Positions 28,718 through 37,532 are shown, counted from the first letter of the stretch. The stretch is 64,000 nucleotides of DNA from Bacteroidales bacterium (GCA_017447815.1 JAFSMS010000107.1:1-64000), one strand, 5' to 3'. Made by a program: numbers and translations. Notes: a model not told the origin generated them from the sequence alone.

Positions 28718-29821
28718 ATGTCTTTAAAATGTGGAATAGTAGGCTTGCCCAACGTGGGCAAGTCTACTTTATTTAACTGTGTAAGTTCCGGGAAAGCCCA
28801 GAGCGCCAACTTCCCCTTTTGCACCATCGACCCCAATGTGGGCTCCACCAATGTTCCGGACAAGCGCCTGGAGGTCCTGACGGAAATCTGCCAGCCCAAG
28901 CGCACCATTCCCGCCACCGTGGAGATTGTCGATATCGCCGGTCTGGTGAAGGGTGCCTCCCGGGGCGAGGGGCTGGGCAACCAGTTTCTGGCCAACATCC
29001 GTGAAACCGACGCCATCCTGCATGTGCTCCGCTGCTTCGACGACGACAATATCGTCCATGTGGACGGCTCCGTAAACCCCGTCCGCGACAAGGAAGTCGT
29101 CGATGCCGAACTCCAGATCAAAGACCTGGAAACGGTGGAAAACCGCATCAAGAAGGTGGAGAAAATGGCCACCACCGGGGGAGACAAGGAGGCCAGGAAA
29201 CTCCTTTCGCTGCTGCTCCGTTACCGTGAGGTGCTGCAGCAGGGAAAATCCTGCCGTACGGTCGTGCCCGAAAATGCCGAGGAAGAGCAGATGGCCAAGG
29301 ACCTCTACCTCCTCACCAACAAACCCGTGCTGTATGTCTGCAACGTAGATGAGGCATCGGCCGCCAAGGGAAACGCCTATGTCGATGCCGTCCGTGCCGC
29401 CGTGGCCGAAGAAAACGCCGAGATTCTGGTCATCGCCGCCCGCACCGAGGCCGAGATTGCCGAAATCGAAGACTACGAAGACCGCCAGATGTTCCTGGAG
29501 GAGATGGGACTGGAGGAGAGCGGCGTCGTGCGCCTCATCCAGAGCGCCTACCGTCTGCTGGGTCTTCGCACCTTCTTCACCGCCGGGGCCGACGAATGCC
29601 GCGCCTGGACCATCGTGGCAGGGGACAAAGCCCCCCGCGCCGCCGGTGTCATCCACACGGATTTCGAGCGCGGCTTCATCCGGGCCGAGGTCATCAAGTA
29701 CGAAGACTTTGTCCAGTACAAGACCGAGGCGGCCGTCCGCGCCGCCGGTAAAATGGCCATCGAAGGCAAGGACTACGTCGTCCAGGACGGCGACATCGTC
29801 CACTTCCTCTTCAACGTCTGA
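28718..29821 (+). CDS. ychF: Ribosome-binding ATPase YchF (OBG-like)
   Basis: A 367-residue Obg-family P-loop protein. G1 is GLPNVGKST (residues 7-15). G3 is DIAGLVKGAS. The specificity motif is NVDE in place of NKxD, the known reason YchF prefers ATP to GTP. A coiled-coil insert (VDAELQIKDLETVENRIKKV) and a C-terminal TGS domain (YEDFVQYKTEAAVRAAGK) complete the family architecture. It binds ribosomes and is linked to stress responses. Its start codon is set immediately after a repeat element, and a 107-bp palindromic element follows 68 bp after the stop. Confidence 0.97.
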   Translation: MSLKCGIVGLPNVGKSTLFNCVSSGKAQSANFPFCTIDPNVGSTNVPDKRLEVLTEICQPKRTIPATVEIVDIAGLVKGASRGEGLGNQFLANIRETDAILHVLRCFDDDNIVHVDGSVNPVRDKEVVDAELQIKDLETVENRIKKVEKMATTGGDKEARKLLSLLLRYREVLQQGKSCRTVVPENAEEEQMAKDLYLLTNKPVLYVCNVDEASAAKGNAYVDAVRAAVAEENAEILVIAARTEAEIAEIEDYEDRQMFLEEMGLEESGVVRLIQSAYRLLGLRTFFTAGADECRAWTIVAGDKAPRAAGVIHTDFERGFIRAEVIKYEDFVQYKTEAAVRAAGKMAIEGKDYVVQDGDIVHFLFNV

Positions 29822-29889
29822 GCCCCCATCTCAGCCGCCGCCTTTTCGGCCCGTCGCCTTGCCCCTTCCGGCACCTTTGTCCACAAAAA

Positions 29890-29996
29890 GGTGGCGGCTA
29901 ACAAGCTGATAATCAATGTTTTCTGTATAATCCTCTGCGCAAAATGCGCAGAGGATTGTGCGTAAATACCTGACTATGAGCGAGTTGCTTGCCACC
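29890..29996. repeat. 107-bp palindromic element, copy A
   Basis: Ends in terminal inverted repeats GGTGGC...GCCACC. Centre is a hairpin with arms of 13 bp (AATCCTCTGCGC / GCGCAGAGGATT). The outer arms are also imperfectly complementary. Same length and layout as copies at 44327 and 45553. Lies in the ychF-nuclease gap. Confidence 0.85.
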
Positions 29997-30027
29997 GGGG
30001 TGAGGGGATTGGGTGTATATTTGGGGC

Positions 30028-31020
30028 ATGAAGAGAGGATTTTTGTGCTTATTGCTGCTGGAGGGGCTTCTGGTGGGGGCTTTTCCGGAAAGGGGGCGGG
30101 CCGCCGGGCCGATTGACCGGCCGGCCGACACATTGAGGGTGATGTTCTGGAACCTGGAGAATTTCTTCGACAACCGGGCCGATTCCACCAGCCTCTCCGA
30201 GGAGGAGTTCTCTTCCTTCGGGGCACGTCACTGGAGCCGGAAAAAGTTTCAGACCAAGTGCCAGGCGGTGGCCAAGGGCATCCTCTGGTCGGCCTCCCGG
30301 CAGGGTGGACTGCCGGATGTAATCGGCCTGGCAGAGGTGGAGAATGCATTTGTACTCAGGCGTTTACTGCAAAGTACGGCGCTTCGGAAACTGGATTACA
30401 GAATCGTACATTTCGAGTCGCCGGACCCCCGCGGCATCGATGTGGCCCTCCTGTACCGCGCATCCCGCCTGCAGAAGGCCGATGAGAAGCCCTGCCACCT
30501 ATACAATCCGGATTCCACCGTGATGGCCACGCGGGACATCCTGCTGTTCATCGGCCGGACGGGGGGAGAGAAAACGGCCTTTCTGGTCAATCACCATCCT
30601 TCCAAATACGGCGGGGCGGCGGTCTCGGAGCCCCGGCGCGAAGCGGCCGTCCGGCGCCTCAAGGCCCTGGCCGATTCCCTCCGGGCCGTCGGCATCCCCC
30701 GGATCGTAGCCATGGGAGACTTCAACGACACGCCGGACAATCCGCTGTACCGGCTTCTGGAGCCCACCCTGACAAACCTGGCGGAACCCCTTTTCAAAAA
30801 GGGGATGGGCACCATCAAGTACGAAGGGGTCTGGGAACTGATTGACATGTTCTTTGTGGGCGGAGATTGTTCCGCCGCCATGGAGATTCTCCGGATTCCC
30901 TTCCTGCAAACCCCGGACGGGTCCCACGCCGGCACCAAACCCCTTCGAACCTACTCCGGCCCCCGTTATCTGGGCGGCGTCTCCGACCATTGTCCGATCT
31001 GGCTCACATTGTCATTCTGA
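30028..31020 (+). CDS. Endonuclease/exonuclease/phosphatase family protein, secreted
   Basis: About 330 residues, starting at ATG 30028 (MKRGFLCLLLLEGLLVGAFP signal peptide). The metal-dependent EEP fold is shown by MFWNLENFFD, VIGLAEVENAF, FLVNHHPSKYGG, RIVAMGDFNDTPDNP and the C-terminal SDHCPIWLTL with the catalytic His. The family includes nucleases and phosphodiesterases; the secretion signal suggests processing of extracellular or periplasmic DNA, or a phosphatase role. Its last codons and TGA come from a remnant of the palindromic repeat, and its 3' end overlaps the convergent DUF4230-like gene by 55 bp. Confidence 0.9.
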   Translation: MKRGFLCLLLLEGLLVGAFPERGRAAGPIDRPADTLRVMFWNLENFFDNRADSTSLSEEEFSSFGARHWSRKKFQTKCQAVAKGILWSASRQGGLPDVIGLAEVENAFVLRRLLQSTALRKLDYRIVHFESPDPRGIDVALLYRASRLQKADEKPCHLYNPDSTVMATRDILLFIGRTGGEKTAFLVNHHPSKYGGAAVSEPRREAAVRRLKALADSLRAVGIPRIVAMGDFNDTPDNPLYRLLEPTLTNLAEPLFKKGMGTIKYEGVWELIDMFFVGGDCSAAMEILRIPFLQTPDGSHAGTKPLRTYSGPRYLGGVSDHCPIWLTLSF

Positions 31021-32054
31021 ATATCCGTCGTCCCGCTCAGGACGTCAGCCATCAGGAGCATGTTGGAAGCAATCGGGAAAACCCTCTGGTCCTGCATATG
31101 CTCTTTCAGGGAGTACCAGGTGACCGGAGAATCCTCGATATGGTCGCAGAACTCAATCCCCGGAAAACGGTCGGCCAGGTTTGTGCGGAAAACGGCCGTA
31201 TAGCGGTCGCAGATCCCCTCGATTTCTTTCTCCAACGCCTCTTGCGCCTCCTGCTCGCGATATTCTGCATACACTTCCGTGAATTCACGATAGATTTCAC
31301 TGCGGTTGATGGAGGGCCCTTCGAAGCCCTCGTTCAACAGCCAGCAGTGGTTCACTTCGTCTTCGTCCCGGACGATGGCAAGGTCGTTGAGTTTTGTGAA
31401 ACGTACCCCGAAAAGCGTCAGGACGCCATCCTGGACGGAAAACTTGATCCGGGTAAAATCCAGGCCGATGGAAGCCTTGATATAGTATTTGCCGATGTAA
31501 AGGACCCTCCTTTCTCCCGGATGCGAAACGGCGTCCAGCCACTTGCCGAAACGGTCCATAAGGCCGTCCTTCCCGGCGAGGCCGTAGGCCGGGTCTTCCA
31601 GAAAACGTTCCAGCGGCTCTTCCTTCACAATGTAGCCGGACTTGTCGTAAGTCATCGTTTCCACCTTGAAACTGAGATTCAGGTTCGCTGGAACGCCGGC
31701 AGTCTGCTTCCAGGAATCAATCTTTCGCTCCAATTCCTGATTGGCCGATTCCAACGCAAGAACGCGTTCCCGAAGCGCTTCTTCCTCTTGCCGCCGGGCT
31801 GCCAGTTCTTCGGCTTTTTTTTCGAACTCATGCCGCAGAAGGCGGTTAATGGGCTGCAGGGCTGCCAGCATCAGAACGACCGTAATGGCGTTGGAAAGGA
31901 TGATTGCCAGCGGAGCCATCAGTTTCGGGAAGAAAATGAACAGACCCACATTGCAGGCGATAAGGAAAAAGCATGCGCCGGTCAGGAAATAACTTGTCGC
32001 CACCTTGTTCTTATCAACAAACCCCTTGGCGGCCTTAGATAGAAAAAGTCCCAT
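30966..32054 (-). CDS. DUF4230-like membrane-anchored protein
   Basis: A 362-residue protein. N-terminal region has two hydrophobic segments (about 20-38 and 45-62), then a coiled coil (about 72-112, RRQEEEALRERVLALESANQ). A DUF4230-like domain follows (about 125-310: VLYIGKYYIKASIGLDFTRI, QDGVLTLFGVRFTKLND), with a C-terminal helix rich in Glu (YREQEAQEALEKEIEGICD). DUF4230 has no known activity. The last 18 residues are encoded opposite the 3' end of the nuclease gene, across a repeat remnant (DIQNDN), so the C-terminus may be a recent extension. Confidence 0.78.
   Translation of the reverse strand: MGLFLSKAAKGFVDKNKVATSYFLTGACFFLIACNVGLFIFFPKLMAPLAIILSNAITVVLMLAALQPINRLLRHEFEKKAEELAARRQEEEALRERVLALESANQELERKIDSWKQTAGVPANLNLSFKVETMTYDKSGYIVKEEPLERFLEDPAYGLAGKDGLMDRFGKWLDAVSHPGERRVLYIGKYYIKASIGLDFTRIKFSVQDGVLTLFGVRFTKLNDLAIVRDEDEVNHCWLLNEGFEGPSINRSEIYREFTEVYAEYREQEAQEALEKEIEGICDRYTAVFRTNLADRFPGIEFCDHIEDSPVTWYSLKEHMQDQRVFPIASNMLLMADVLSGTTDIQNDNVSQIGQWSETPPR
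31011..31047. repeat. Short palindromic repeat remnant at a convergent gene junction
   Basis: GTCATTCTGA (31011-31020) and CGCTCAGGACGTCA (31034-31047) correspond to the two arms of the element seen in mfd with most of the centre missing. It supplies the TGA of the nuclease gene and codons of the opposing gene. Confidence 0.55.
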
Positions 32055-32190
32055 AGAATGTGCAGTTTGTGTTTACGAAGATACCACTTTTTCATAAAAT
32101 GAAACCACGGGTGTACACAAAAACCGACAGACCCTTTCCTTTTCTTTTTCCAAACGGGCTTCATGTTTCACCTTTTTTCCAAGATTTTAC

Positions 32191-32198
32191 TATCTTTG
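32191..32198 (+). promoter_or_regulatory. -7 element for galK
   Basis: TATCTTTG matches TAnnTTTG and lies 27 bp before the galK ATG. Confidence 0.65.
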
Positions 32199-32225
32199 TA
32201 GGACGCACATAAAAAAACACAAGAT

Positions 32226-33371
32226 ATGAAAGCCAAAATCCAAGAAAAATTCGAAAACCTCTTCGGGGAAGAAGGAATCCTTTATGCATCGGCCGGCCGC
32301 ATCAACCTGATCGGTGAACACACGGACTATAACGGCGGTTATGTGTTCCCCGGCGCCATCAACTTCGGCATCATGGCTGCCATCAAGCCCAACGGAACCA
32401 ATACGGTCAAAGTCTTCGCCCTGGACATGGACGAATACGTAGAGTTCGAAATCGGCCCCGAAACGGCCCCGGACAAGCACTGGTCCAAATATGTTTTCGG
32501 CGTGTGCCAGGAAATTCTCAAACGCGGCGGCAAGGTGGAAGGCTTCAATGCCGTCTTTGCCGGAGACGTTCCGAACGGTGCCGGCCTCAGTTCGTCGGCC
32601 GCCCTGGAGAGCACCTTCGCCTTCGCCCTCAACGACCTGTTCAACGAGGGCCGCATCGACAAATTCGAACTGGCCAAAATCGGCCAGAGCACGGAGCACA
32701 ACTACTGCGGCGTGAAGTGCGGCATCATGGACCAGTTCGCCTCCCTCTTCGGCAAGGAAGGCTCCCTGATCCGCCTCAACTGCAAAACCGGGGAATACAA
32801 GTATTTCCCCTTCCATCCCAAGGGCTACAAACTGGTCCTCATCGACACCTGCGTAAAGCACCTCCTGGCCGACAGCGCCTACAACAAGCGCCGTGAGTCC
32901 TGCGAAAGGGCCGCCGCCGCCATCCGCAAGAACCACGCCGACGTGGAATTCCTCTCGGATGCCAAGCGCCTCTGGCTGGACGAGGTCCGCGGAGAAATCA
33001 CCGAGGAAGACTTCCTCCGGGCCGAATATGTCATCGGAGAGGTCCAGCGCGTGCTGGATGTCTGCGACGCCCTCGAGCGTGACGACTACGAAACGGTGGG
33101 CGAGATGATGTACCAGACCCATTTCGGCCTCAGCCACCTGTACGAGGTCTCCTGCGAGGAACTGGACTTCCTGAACAAACTGGCCCGCAAGTGCGAGGTT
33201 ACCGGCTCCCGTGTCATGGGCGGCGGCTTCGGCGGCTGCACCATCAACCTCGTGAAGGACGAACTGTACGACCGTTTCATCGACACGGCCGTGGAGAAAT
33301 TCACGGAGAAGTTCGGCCACGCCCCCAAGGTTTACGATGTCGTCATCAGCGATGGTGCCCGCAAACTGTAG
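32226..33371 (+). CDS. galK: Galactokinase
   Basis: A 381-residue GHMP kinase that phosphorylates galactose at C1. The galactokinase signature GRINLIGEHTDYNGG is at residues 24-38, the ATP loop PNGAGLSSSAALES at about 115-128, and motif 3 GSRVMGGGFGGCTINLV near the C-terminus. Full length. No galT or galE lies nearby; galM is at 57041. It has its own promoter, and the CpXC gene starts inside its 3' end, so the two are probably one transcript. Confidence 0.97.
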   Translation: MKAKIQEKFENLFGEEGILYASAGRINLIGEHTDYNGGYVFPGAINFGIMAAIKPNGTNTVKVFALDMDEYVEFEIGPETAPDKHWSKYVFGVCQEILKRGGKVEGFNAVFAGDVPNGAGLSSSAALESTFAFALNDLFNEGRIDKFELAKIGQSTEHNYCGVKCGIMDQFASLFGKEGSLIRLNCKTGEYKYFPFHPKGYKLVLIDTCVKHLLADSAYNKRRESCERAAAAIRKNHADVEFLSDAKRLWLDEVRGEITEEDFLRAEYVIGEVQRVLDVCDALERDDYETVGEMMYQTHFGLSHLYEVSCEELDFLNKLARKCEVTGSRVMGGGFGGCTINLVKDELYDRFIDTAVEKFTEKFGHAPKVYDVVISDGARKL

Positions 33372-33966
33372 TCACTGCCATCGGGAGACCCGGATCGAGG
33401 TCTGCCAAAGCATCAACGTCGCCCTTGACCCGTCGCTCAAAGCCCGGGTCAAGGACGGCTCTTTATTCATCTGGGAATGTCCTTACTGCGGCCACCGCAA
33501 CCTGGCCCGCTACCAGACCCTCTACCACGACCCCGACGCCCGCCTCATGGTCTGGCTCCTTCCCGGGGCCGAAGAGCCGCCAAAAGCCGTGGAAGAGGCC
33601 GTCAAGGGGCTGGAAGGCTACACGCTCCGGCGGGTGCGGGAGGTGGGGGACCTCATCGAAAAGGTGAACGTCCACGACGCCGGCCTGGAAGACACCGTCC
33701 TGGAAATGTGCAAATGGGTCACCCGGCGGGAACTGTCGGCCAAAAACCCCGCCGCCGCCACGGCCGCCCTCAAGTTCCTCCGCACGGAAGGGGCCGACAA
33801 CGAACTGGTCTTCGCCTTCCCCCTGGAGGGCCAGATGCAGGTGGTGAACGTGGGGTTCAACGTCTATGAAGACGCCCGCGGCATTCTCTCCCGCAACCCC
33901 TCCGTGCGTCCTGCGCAAGGATTCGCCGAGGTGGACGCCGCCTGGATTGAGCGCTTCTTCGCCTGA
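33337..33966 (+). CDS. CpXC domain protein
   Basis: About 209 residues. The N-terminus carries two zinc-ribbon-like Cys pairs, CSHC and CPYC, with the spacing of the CpXC domain (Pfam family of unknown function). The rest is mixed alpha/beta with no known motif. The start lies within galK (35-bp overlap); ATG 33352 (MVPANCSHC) is a possible alternative start. No signal peptide, so it is probably cytoplasmic. Function unknown; co-transcription with galK does not by itself imply a sugar role. Confidence 0.8.
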   Translation: MSSSAMVPANCSHCHRETRIEVCQSINVALDPSLKARVKDGSLFIWECPYCGHRNLARYQTLYHDPDARLMVWLLPGAEEPPKAVEEAVKGLEGYTLRRVREVGDLIEKVNVHDAGLEDTVLEMCKWVTRRELSAKNPAAATAALKFLRTEGADNELVFAFPLEGQMQVVNVGFNVYEDARGILSRNPSVRPAQGFAEVDAAWIERFFA

Positions 33967-34016
33967 GCGATATCCCGTTGCAGGGGTAAATATATTGTTT
34001 TTGAGCGAAAAATCCT

Positions 34017-34024
34017 TATATTTG
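34017..34024 (+). promoter_or_regulatory. -7 element for the EF-G2 gene, with -33 ATTG
   Basis: TATATTTG, matching TAnnTTTG, with TTG at 33995-33997 and a 19-bp spacer, the expected Bacteroidetes geometry. The ATG is 42 bp downstream. Confidence 0.7.
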
Positions 34025-34065
34025 CAGACTGCGTTGAAAATAAGCAAAAATAATCAATAACACAG

Positions 34066-36204
34066 ATGAAAACTTACACAACTAAAAACATCCGCAACGT
34101 CGTCCTCATCGGCGCTCCGCGCAGCGGTAAAACCACACTCTCCGAGGCCATGCTCTTCGAAGGCAAGGTCATCGACCGTCGCGGTACTGTAGAAGACAAG
34201 AACACCGTCTCCGACAATACCGAGTTTGAACAGACCAACCAGAAGTCCATCAACGCCACCCCGCTGTATGCGGAGTTCGGCGGTTGCAAGATCAACTTCA
34301 TCGACGCCCCCGGTTCCGACGATTTCTCCGGCGGCGCCCTGTCTGCCTTCAAAGTGGTGGATGCCGCCATCATGGTGATGAACGGCACCGCCGGCATCGA
34401 GGTGGGAACCACCCTGTTCGCCCGTTATGCCGACCAGTACGGCATCCCCATGGTCATCGCCGTGAACCAGCTGGACCATGACAAGGCCAACTGGGACGGT
34501 GTCCGCGCCGCCATCAACGAAGAGTTCGGCAAAAAGGCCGCCCTGTGCCAGTTCCCGGTCAATCCCGGCGTGGGCCTGGAGGGCTTCGTGGATGTCATCA
34601 CCATGAAATTCTACAACAAGAAGAACGAGGAACTTGACATCCCCGCCGCCTATGCCGACGAGGCCGAGGAACTCCGCGCAGAACTCATGGAGAAGGCTGC
34701 CGAAGGTTCCGACGAACTCATGGAGAAGTTCTTCGAGACCATGGAACTGAGCACCGACGAAATCCGCGAAGGTCTCCGCCTGGGTCTGCAGAAGGGTGAA
34801 ACCATCCCCGTGTTCTGCGTGGCCGCCAAGGAAGACATCGGCGTAAAGCGTCTCATGGAATTCGTGGTGAACGTGGTTCCCTCTCCGGAAGGAAAGGAAG
34901 AGCCCACCGTGGACGGCGGCACCATCAAGTGCGACCCTGCCGGCCCCGTGTCCCTTTTCATCTTCAAGACTTCCGTGGAACAGCACCTCGGCGAAGTTTC
35001 CTACTTCAAGGTGATGAGCGGTACCCTCAACGAGGGCGCCGACCTCGTGAACCCCGAGACCGGCAACAGTGAGCGCCTCAGCGCCATCTACGCCGTGGCC
35101 GGTTCCAAGAAGGAGAAAGTGACCCAGATCGCCGCCGGCGATATCGGCTGCGTCATGAAACTGAAGGCCGGCAAGACGGACGTCACCCTGGCCCAGAATG
35201 GCGTAGAGGCCATCAAGCACATGGTGTTCCCGGATGCCAAGTACCGCTGCGCCGTCAAGGCCGTGGACAAGAACGACGAAGCCAAGGTCGGCGACGCCCT
35301 CAACAAGATTGCGGCCCAGGATCCCACCATCGGCGTGGAATATTCCAAGGAACTGCGCCAGACCATCCTTTCCGGTATGGGCGAGCAGCACATCAACTAT
35401 GTGAAATGGAGAGTGAACAACGAGTTCAAGCAGAACATCGAACTCTACGCTCCCAAGGTGCCTTACCGCGAAACCATCACCAAGATCGCAACGGCCCAGT
35501 ACCGTCACAAGAAGCAGTCCGGCGGCGCCGGTCAGTTCGGTGAGGTCCACCTCCTCGTATGCCCGTACGTGGAAGGCCAGGAAGCCCCCAAGAACTTCAA
35601 GATCGACGGCAAGGACGTGGTGTTCAACTTCAAGAGCCAGGACATCACCGACCTCGAATGGGGCGGCAAGCTGGAATTCTACAACTGCGTCGTGGGTGGT
35701 TCCATCGACCTGAGTTTCATGCCCGCCATCCTGAAGGGTATCAAGAGCAAGATGGAAGAAGGCCCGCTCACCGGTTCCTATGCCCGTGACATCCGCGTCT
35801 ATGTGTACGACGGTAAGATGCACCCGGTAGATTCCAAGGAAATCGCCTTCATCATCGCCGGCCGCAACGCCTTCAAGGAGGCCTTCCGCAATGCCGGTCC
35901 CAAGATCCTGGAACCCATCTACAATGTGGATATCATCACCCCCAACGAGTACGTAGGCCCCTGCATGAGCGACCTCAACACCCGTCGCGGCATGATCATG
36001 AACCAGGATATGGACAAGGGCTTCACCGTGCTTCACGCCCGTGTTCCGCTCGCAGAACTCTACCGTTACTCCACCATCCTGAGTTCCCTCACCGGTGGCA
36101 GCGCAACCTTCTCCATGAAGTTCGCCGAGTACGTGCAGGTTCCGGCCGACGTCCAGACCAAACTGCTGGCCGAATACGCCGCCCAGGAGCAGGAAGAAGA
36201 CTAG
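34066..36204 (+). CDS. fusA2: Elongation factor G paralog, EF-G2 type, with altered GTPase site
   Basis: A 712-residue protein with all EF-G domains: G domain, domain II, domain III-V with MGEQHINYVKWRVNNEFKQN and a C-terminal GGSATFSMKFAEYVQVPADV. The G domain departs from translating EF-G. P-loop GAPRSGKT is at 16-23. Switch I lacks the RGITI motif (NQKSINATP instead). G3 reads DAPGSDDF (80-87), so Ser84 replaces the catalytic His of DTPGHVDF. G4 is NQLD instead of NKMD. This fits the Bacteroides EF-G2 class, reported to promote translocation without GTP hydrolysis under carbon limitation. It is monocistronic, with a clear promoter and terminator. Confidence 0.9.
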   Translation: MKTYTTKNIRNVVLIGAPRSGKTTLSEAMLFEGKVIDRRGTVEDKNTVSDNTEFEQTNQKSINATPLYAEFGGCKINFIDAPGSDDFSGGALSAFKVVDAAIMVMNGTAGIEVGTTLFARYADQYGIPMVIAVNQLDHDKANWDGVRAAINEEFGKKAALCQFPVNPGVGLEGFVDVITMKFYNKKNEELDIPAAYADEAEELRAELMEKAAEGSDELMEKFFETMELSTDEIREGLRLGLQKGETIPVFCVAAKEDIGVKRLMEFVVNVVPSPEGKEEPTVDGGTIKCDPAGPVSLFIFKTSVEQHLGEVSYFKVMSGTLNEGADLVNPETGNSERLSAIYAVAGSKKEKVTQIAAGDIGCVMKLKAGKTDVTLAQNGVEAIKHMVFPDAKYRCAVKAVDKNDEAKVGDALNKIAAQDPTIGVEYSKELRQTILSGMGEQHINYVKWRVNNEFKQNIELYAPKVPYRETITKIATAQYRHKKQSGGAGQFGEVHLLVCPYVEGQEAPKNFKIDGKDVVFNFKSQDITDLEWGGKLEFYNCVVGGSIDLSFMPAILKGIKSKMEEGPLTGSYARDIRVYVYDGKMHPVDSKEIAFIIAGRNAFKEAFRNAGPKILEPIYNVDIITPNEYVGPCMSDLNTRRGMIMNQDMDKGFTVLHARVPLAELYRYSTILSSLTGGSATFSMKFAEYVQVPADVQTKLLAEYAAQEQEED

Positions 36205-36228
36205 TTTTGCTTATTTTACAAAAGAATT

Positions 36229-36261
36229 TGCGCAGGTGGGAATCCCCGCCTGCGCATTTTT
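36229..36261 (+). terminator. Rho-independent terminator after the EF-G2 gene
   Basis: TGCGCAGGTGGG pairs with CCCGCCTGCGCA (one G-T pair) around the loop AATC and is followed by five T. It abuts the stop codon of the convergent CPBP gene and could serve both. Confidence 0.88.
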
Positions 36262-36262
36262 G

Positions 36263-37066
36263 CTATTTGCGGTAAATACGCCAGATGAGCCAGACAGACA
36301 CCGCCAGCCCCACCACGACGGCCACCACGGAAGCCTCGGCCCCGAACGCGCCGCCCGTGAGCCAGTCGGCTCCGTCAATCTGCGCCTGCAGAAGGCTTTC
36401 GCCGGCCTCCTGCCCCGACACCAGGAATCCGAAGAGATTGCCCTGGGAGAAATTCCAGGCCCAGTGGATGCCGATGGGGATCCACAGCGTCCCGGACCAC
36501 TTGTAGGCCGCGCCCAGCAGCAGCCCCGCCTCGATGGCAATGGCAATGCTGCTCCACAGCGTTCCGCCGGGGTTGGTAATATGGATGAGGCCAAATACCA
36601 GGGCCGATACGAGAATCGCCACCCAGAAGCCCCATTTTTCGTCCAGCCAGCGAAACAGAACGCCCCGGAACAGAATCTCCTCACCCACCGCTACGATGGA
36701 AAAGAAGCAGAACGAGCAGAGCAGTTCCAGTCCCGGCACATTGACGCCCGTCACCTTGTACGCCCCGGCCAGCGCCAGGATTCCCGTTACCACGCAGAAG
36801 TATCCCAGGCCCATTCCGAGGCCCGCTACCGTGTGTGCGCTCCACTTCCACAGCGGCAAGTCCTGTGCGGGCTGCGACTCGAAAACCTTTACAAAAACGG
36901 CATACAGAATAATCATCAGGCCTGACACGGCAAGGCACACCAGGCAGTACAGCCACCCGTGAGGGATAAACTCCACCATTCCGGCAAAACCGTACAGGAG
37001 CATCGACAGCAACAGGGCCAAAGCCAACAGCCCCAGCCACTTCCAAAAAGACAATTCCTTAATCAT
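36263..37066 (-). CDS. CPBP family intramembrane metalloprotease
   Basis: A 267-residue polytopic membrane protein with about eight hydrophobic segments. The CPBP/Abi (CAAX-protease-like) motifs are present: EEILFRG (motif 1, two Glu and Arg), LVFGLIHI (motif 2 His) and HWAWNFSQG (motif 3 His). These residues form the active site in the membrane. The family includes bacteriocin-immunity and regulatory proteases; the substrate here is unknown. A TAACTTTG promoter element ends 4 bp before the ATG, so the mRNA is probably leaderless. The 51-bp tandem array begins just upstream. Confidence 0.93.
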   Translation of the reverse strand: MIKELSFWKWLGLLALALLLSMLLYGFAGMVEFIPHGWLYCLVCLAVSGLMIILYAVFVKVFESQPAQDLPLWKWSAHTVAGLGMGLGYFCVVTGILALAGAYKVTGVNVPGLELLCSFCFFSIVAVGEEILFRGVLFRWLDEKWGFWVAILVSALVFGLIHITNPGGTLWSSIAIAIEAGLLLGAAYKWSGTLWIPIGIHWAWNFSQGNLFGFLVSGQEAGESLLQAQIDGADWLTGGAFGAEASVVAVVVGLAVSVWLIWRIYRK

Positions 37067-37070
37067 ATCA

Positions 37071-37078
37071 CAAAGTTA
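37071..37078 (-). promoter_or_regulatory. -7 element for the CPBP protease gene
   Basis: TAACTTTG on the minus strand matches TAnnTTTG and ends 4 bp before the ATG, so transcription should begin at or near the start codon. Confidence 0.65.
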
Positions 37079-37085
37079 GTAAAAA

Positions 37086-37532
37086 ACCACGAGACGGCCG
37101 CAAACCGCCCCTCGTGCACCAAACCGCCCCTTTTCGTGCACGAGGCCGCCGCAAACCACCCCTTTTCGTGCACGAGGCCGCCGCAAACCACCCCTCGTGC
37201 ACCGAACCACCCCTTTTCGTGCACGAGACCGCCGCAAACCACCCCTCGTGCACCAAACCACCCCTTTTCGTGCACGAGACCGCCGCAAACCGCCCCTCGT
37301 GCACCAAACCACCCCTTTTCGTGCACGAGACGGCCGCAAACCACCCCTCGTGCACCAAACCACCCCTTTTCGTGCACGAGACCGCCGCAAACCACCCCTC
37401 GTGCACCAAACCGCCCCTTTTCGTGCACGAGACCGCCGCAAACCATCCCTCGTGCACCAAACCGCCCCTTTTCGTGCACGAGACGGCCGCAAACCGCCCC
37501 TCGTGCACCAAACCACCCCTTTTCGTGCACGA
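37086..37532. repeat. 51-bp tandem repeat array rich in GTGCAC palindromes
   Basis: About nine units. GTGCACGAG occurs at 37135, 37167, 37218, 37269, 37320, 37371, 37422, 37473 and 37524: period 51 bp, with one shortened unit of 32 bp. Each full unit holds CTCGTGCAC and its exact complement GTGCACGAG, so it can form a hairpin with 9-bp stem. The period is a multiple of three, so several frames stay open, but codon pattern and start sites give no sign of a real gene. Two further units lie at 56897. Confidence 0.92.

Noticed and set aside
37086..37532. CRISPR array
   Set aside because: Units are repeated over their full length with no variable spacers, and no cas genes are near.
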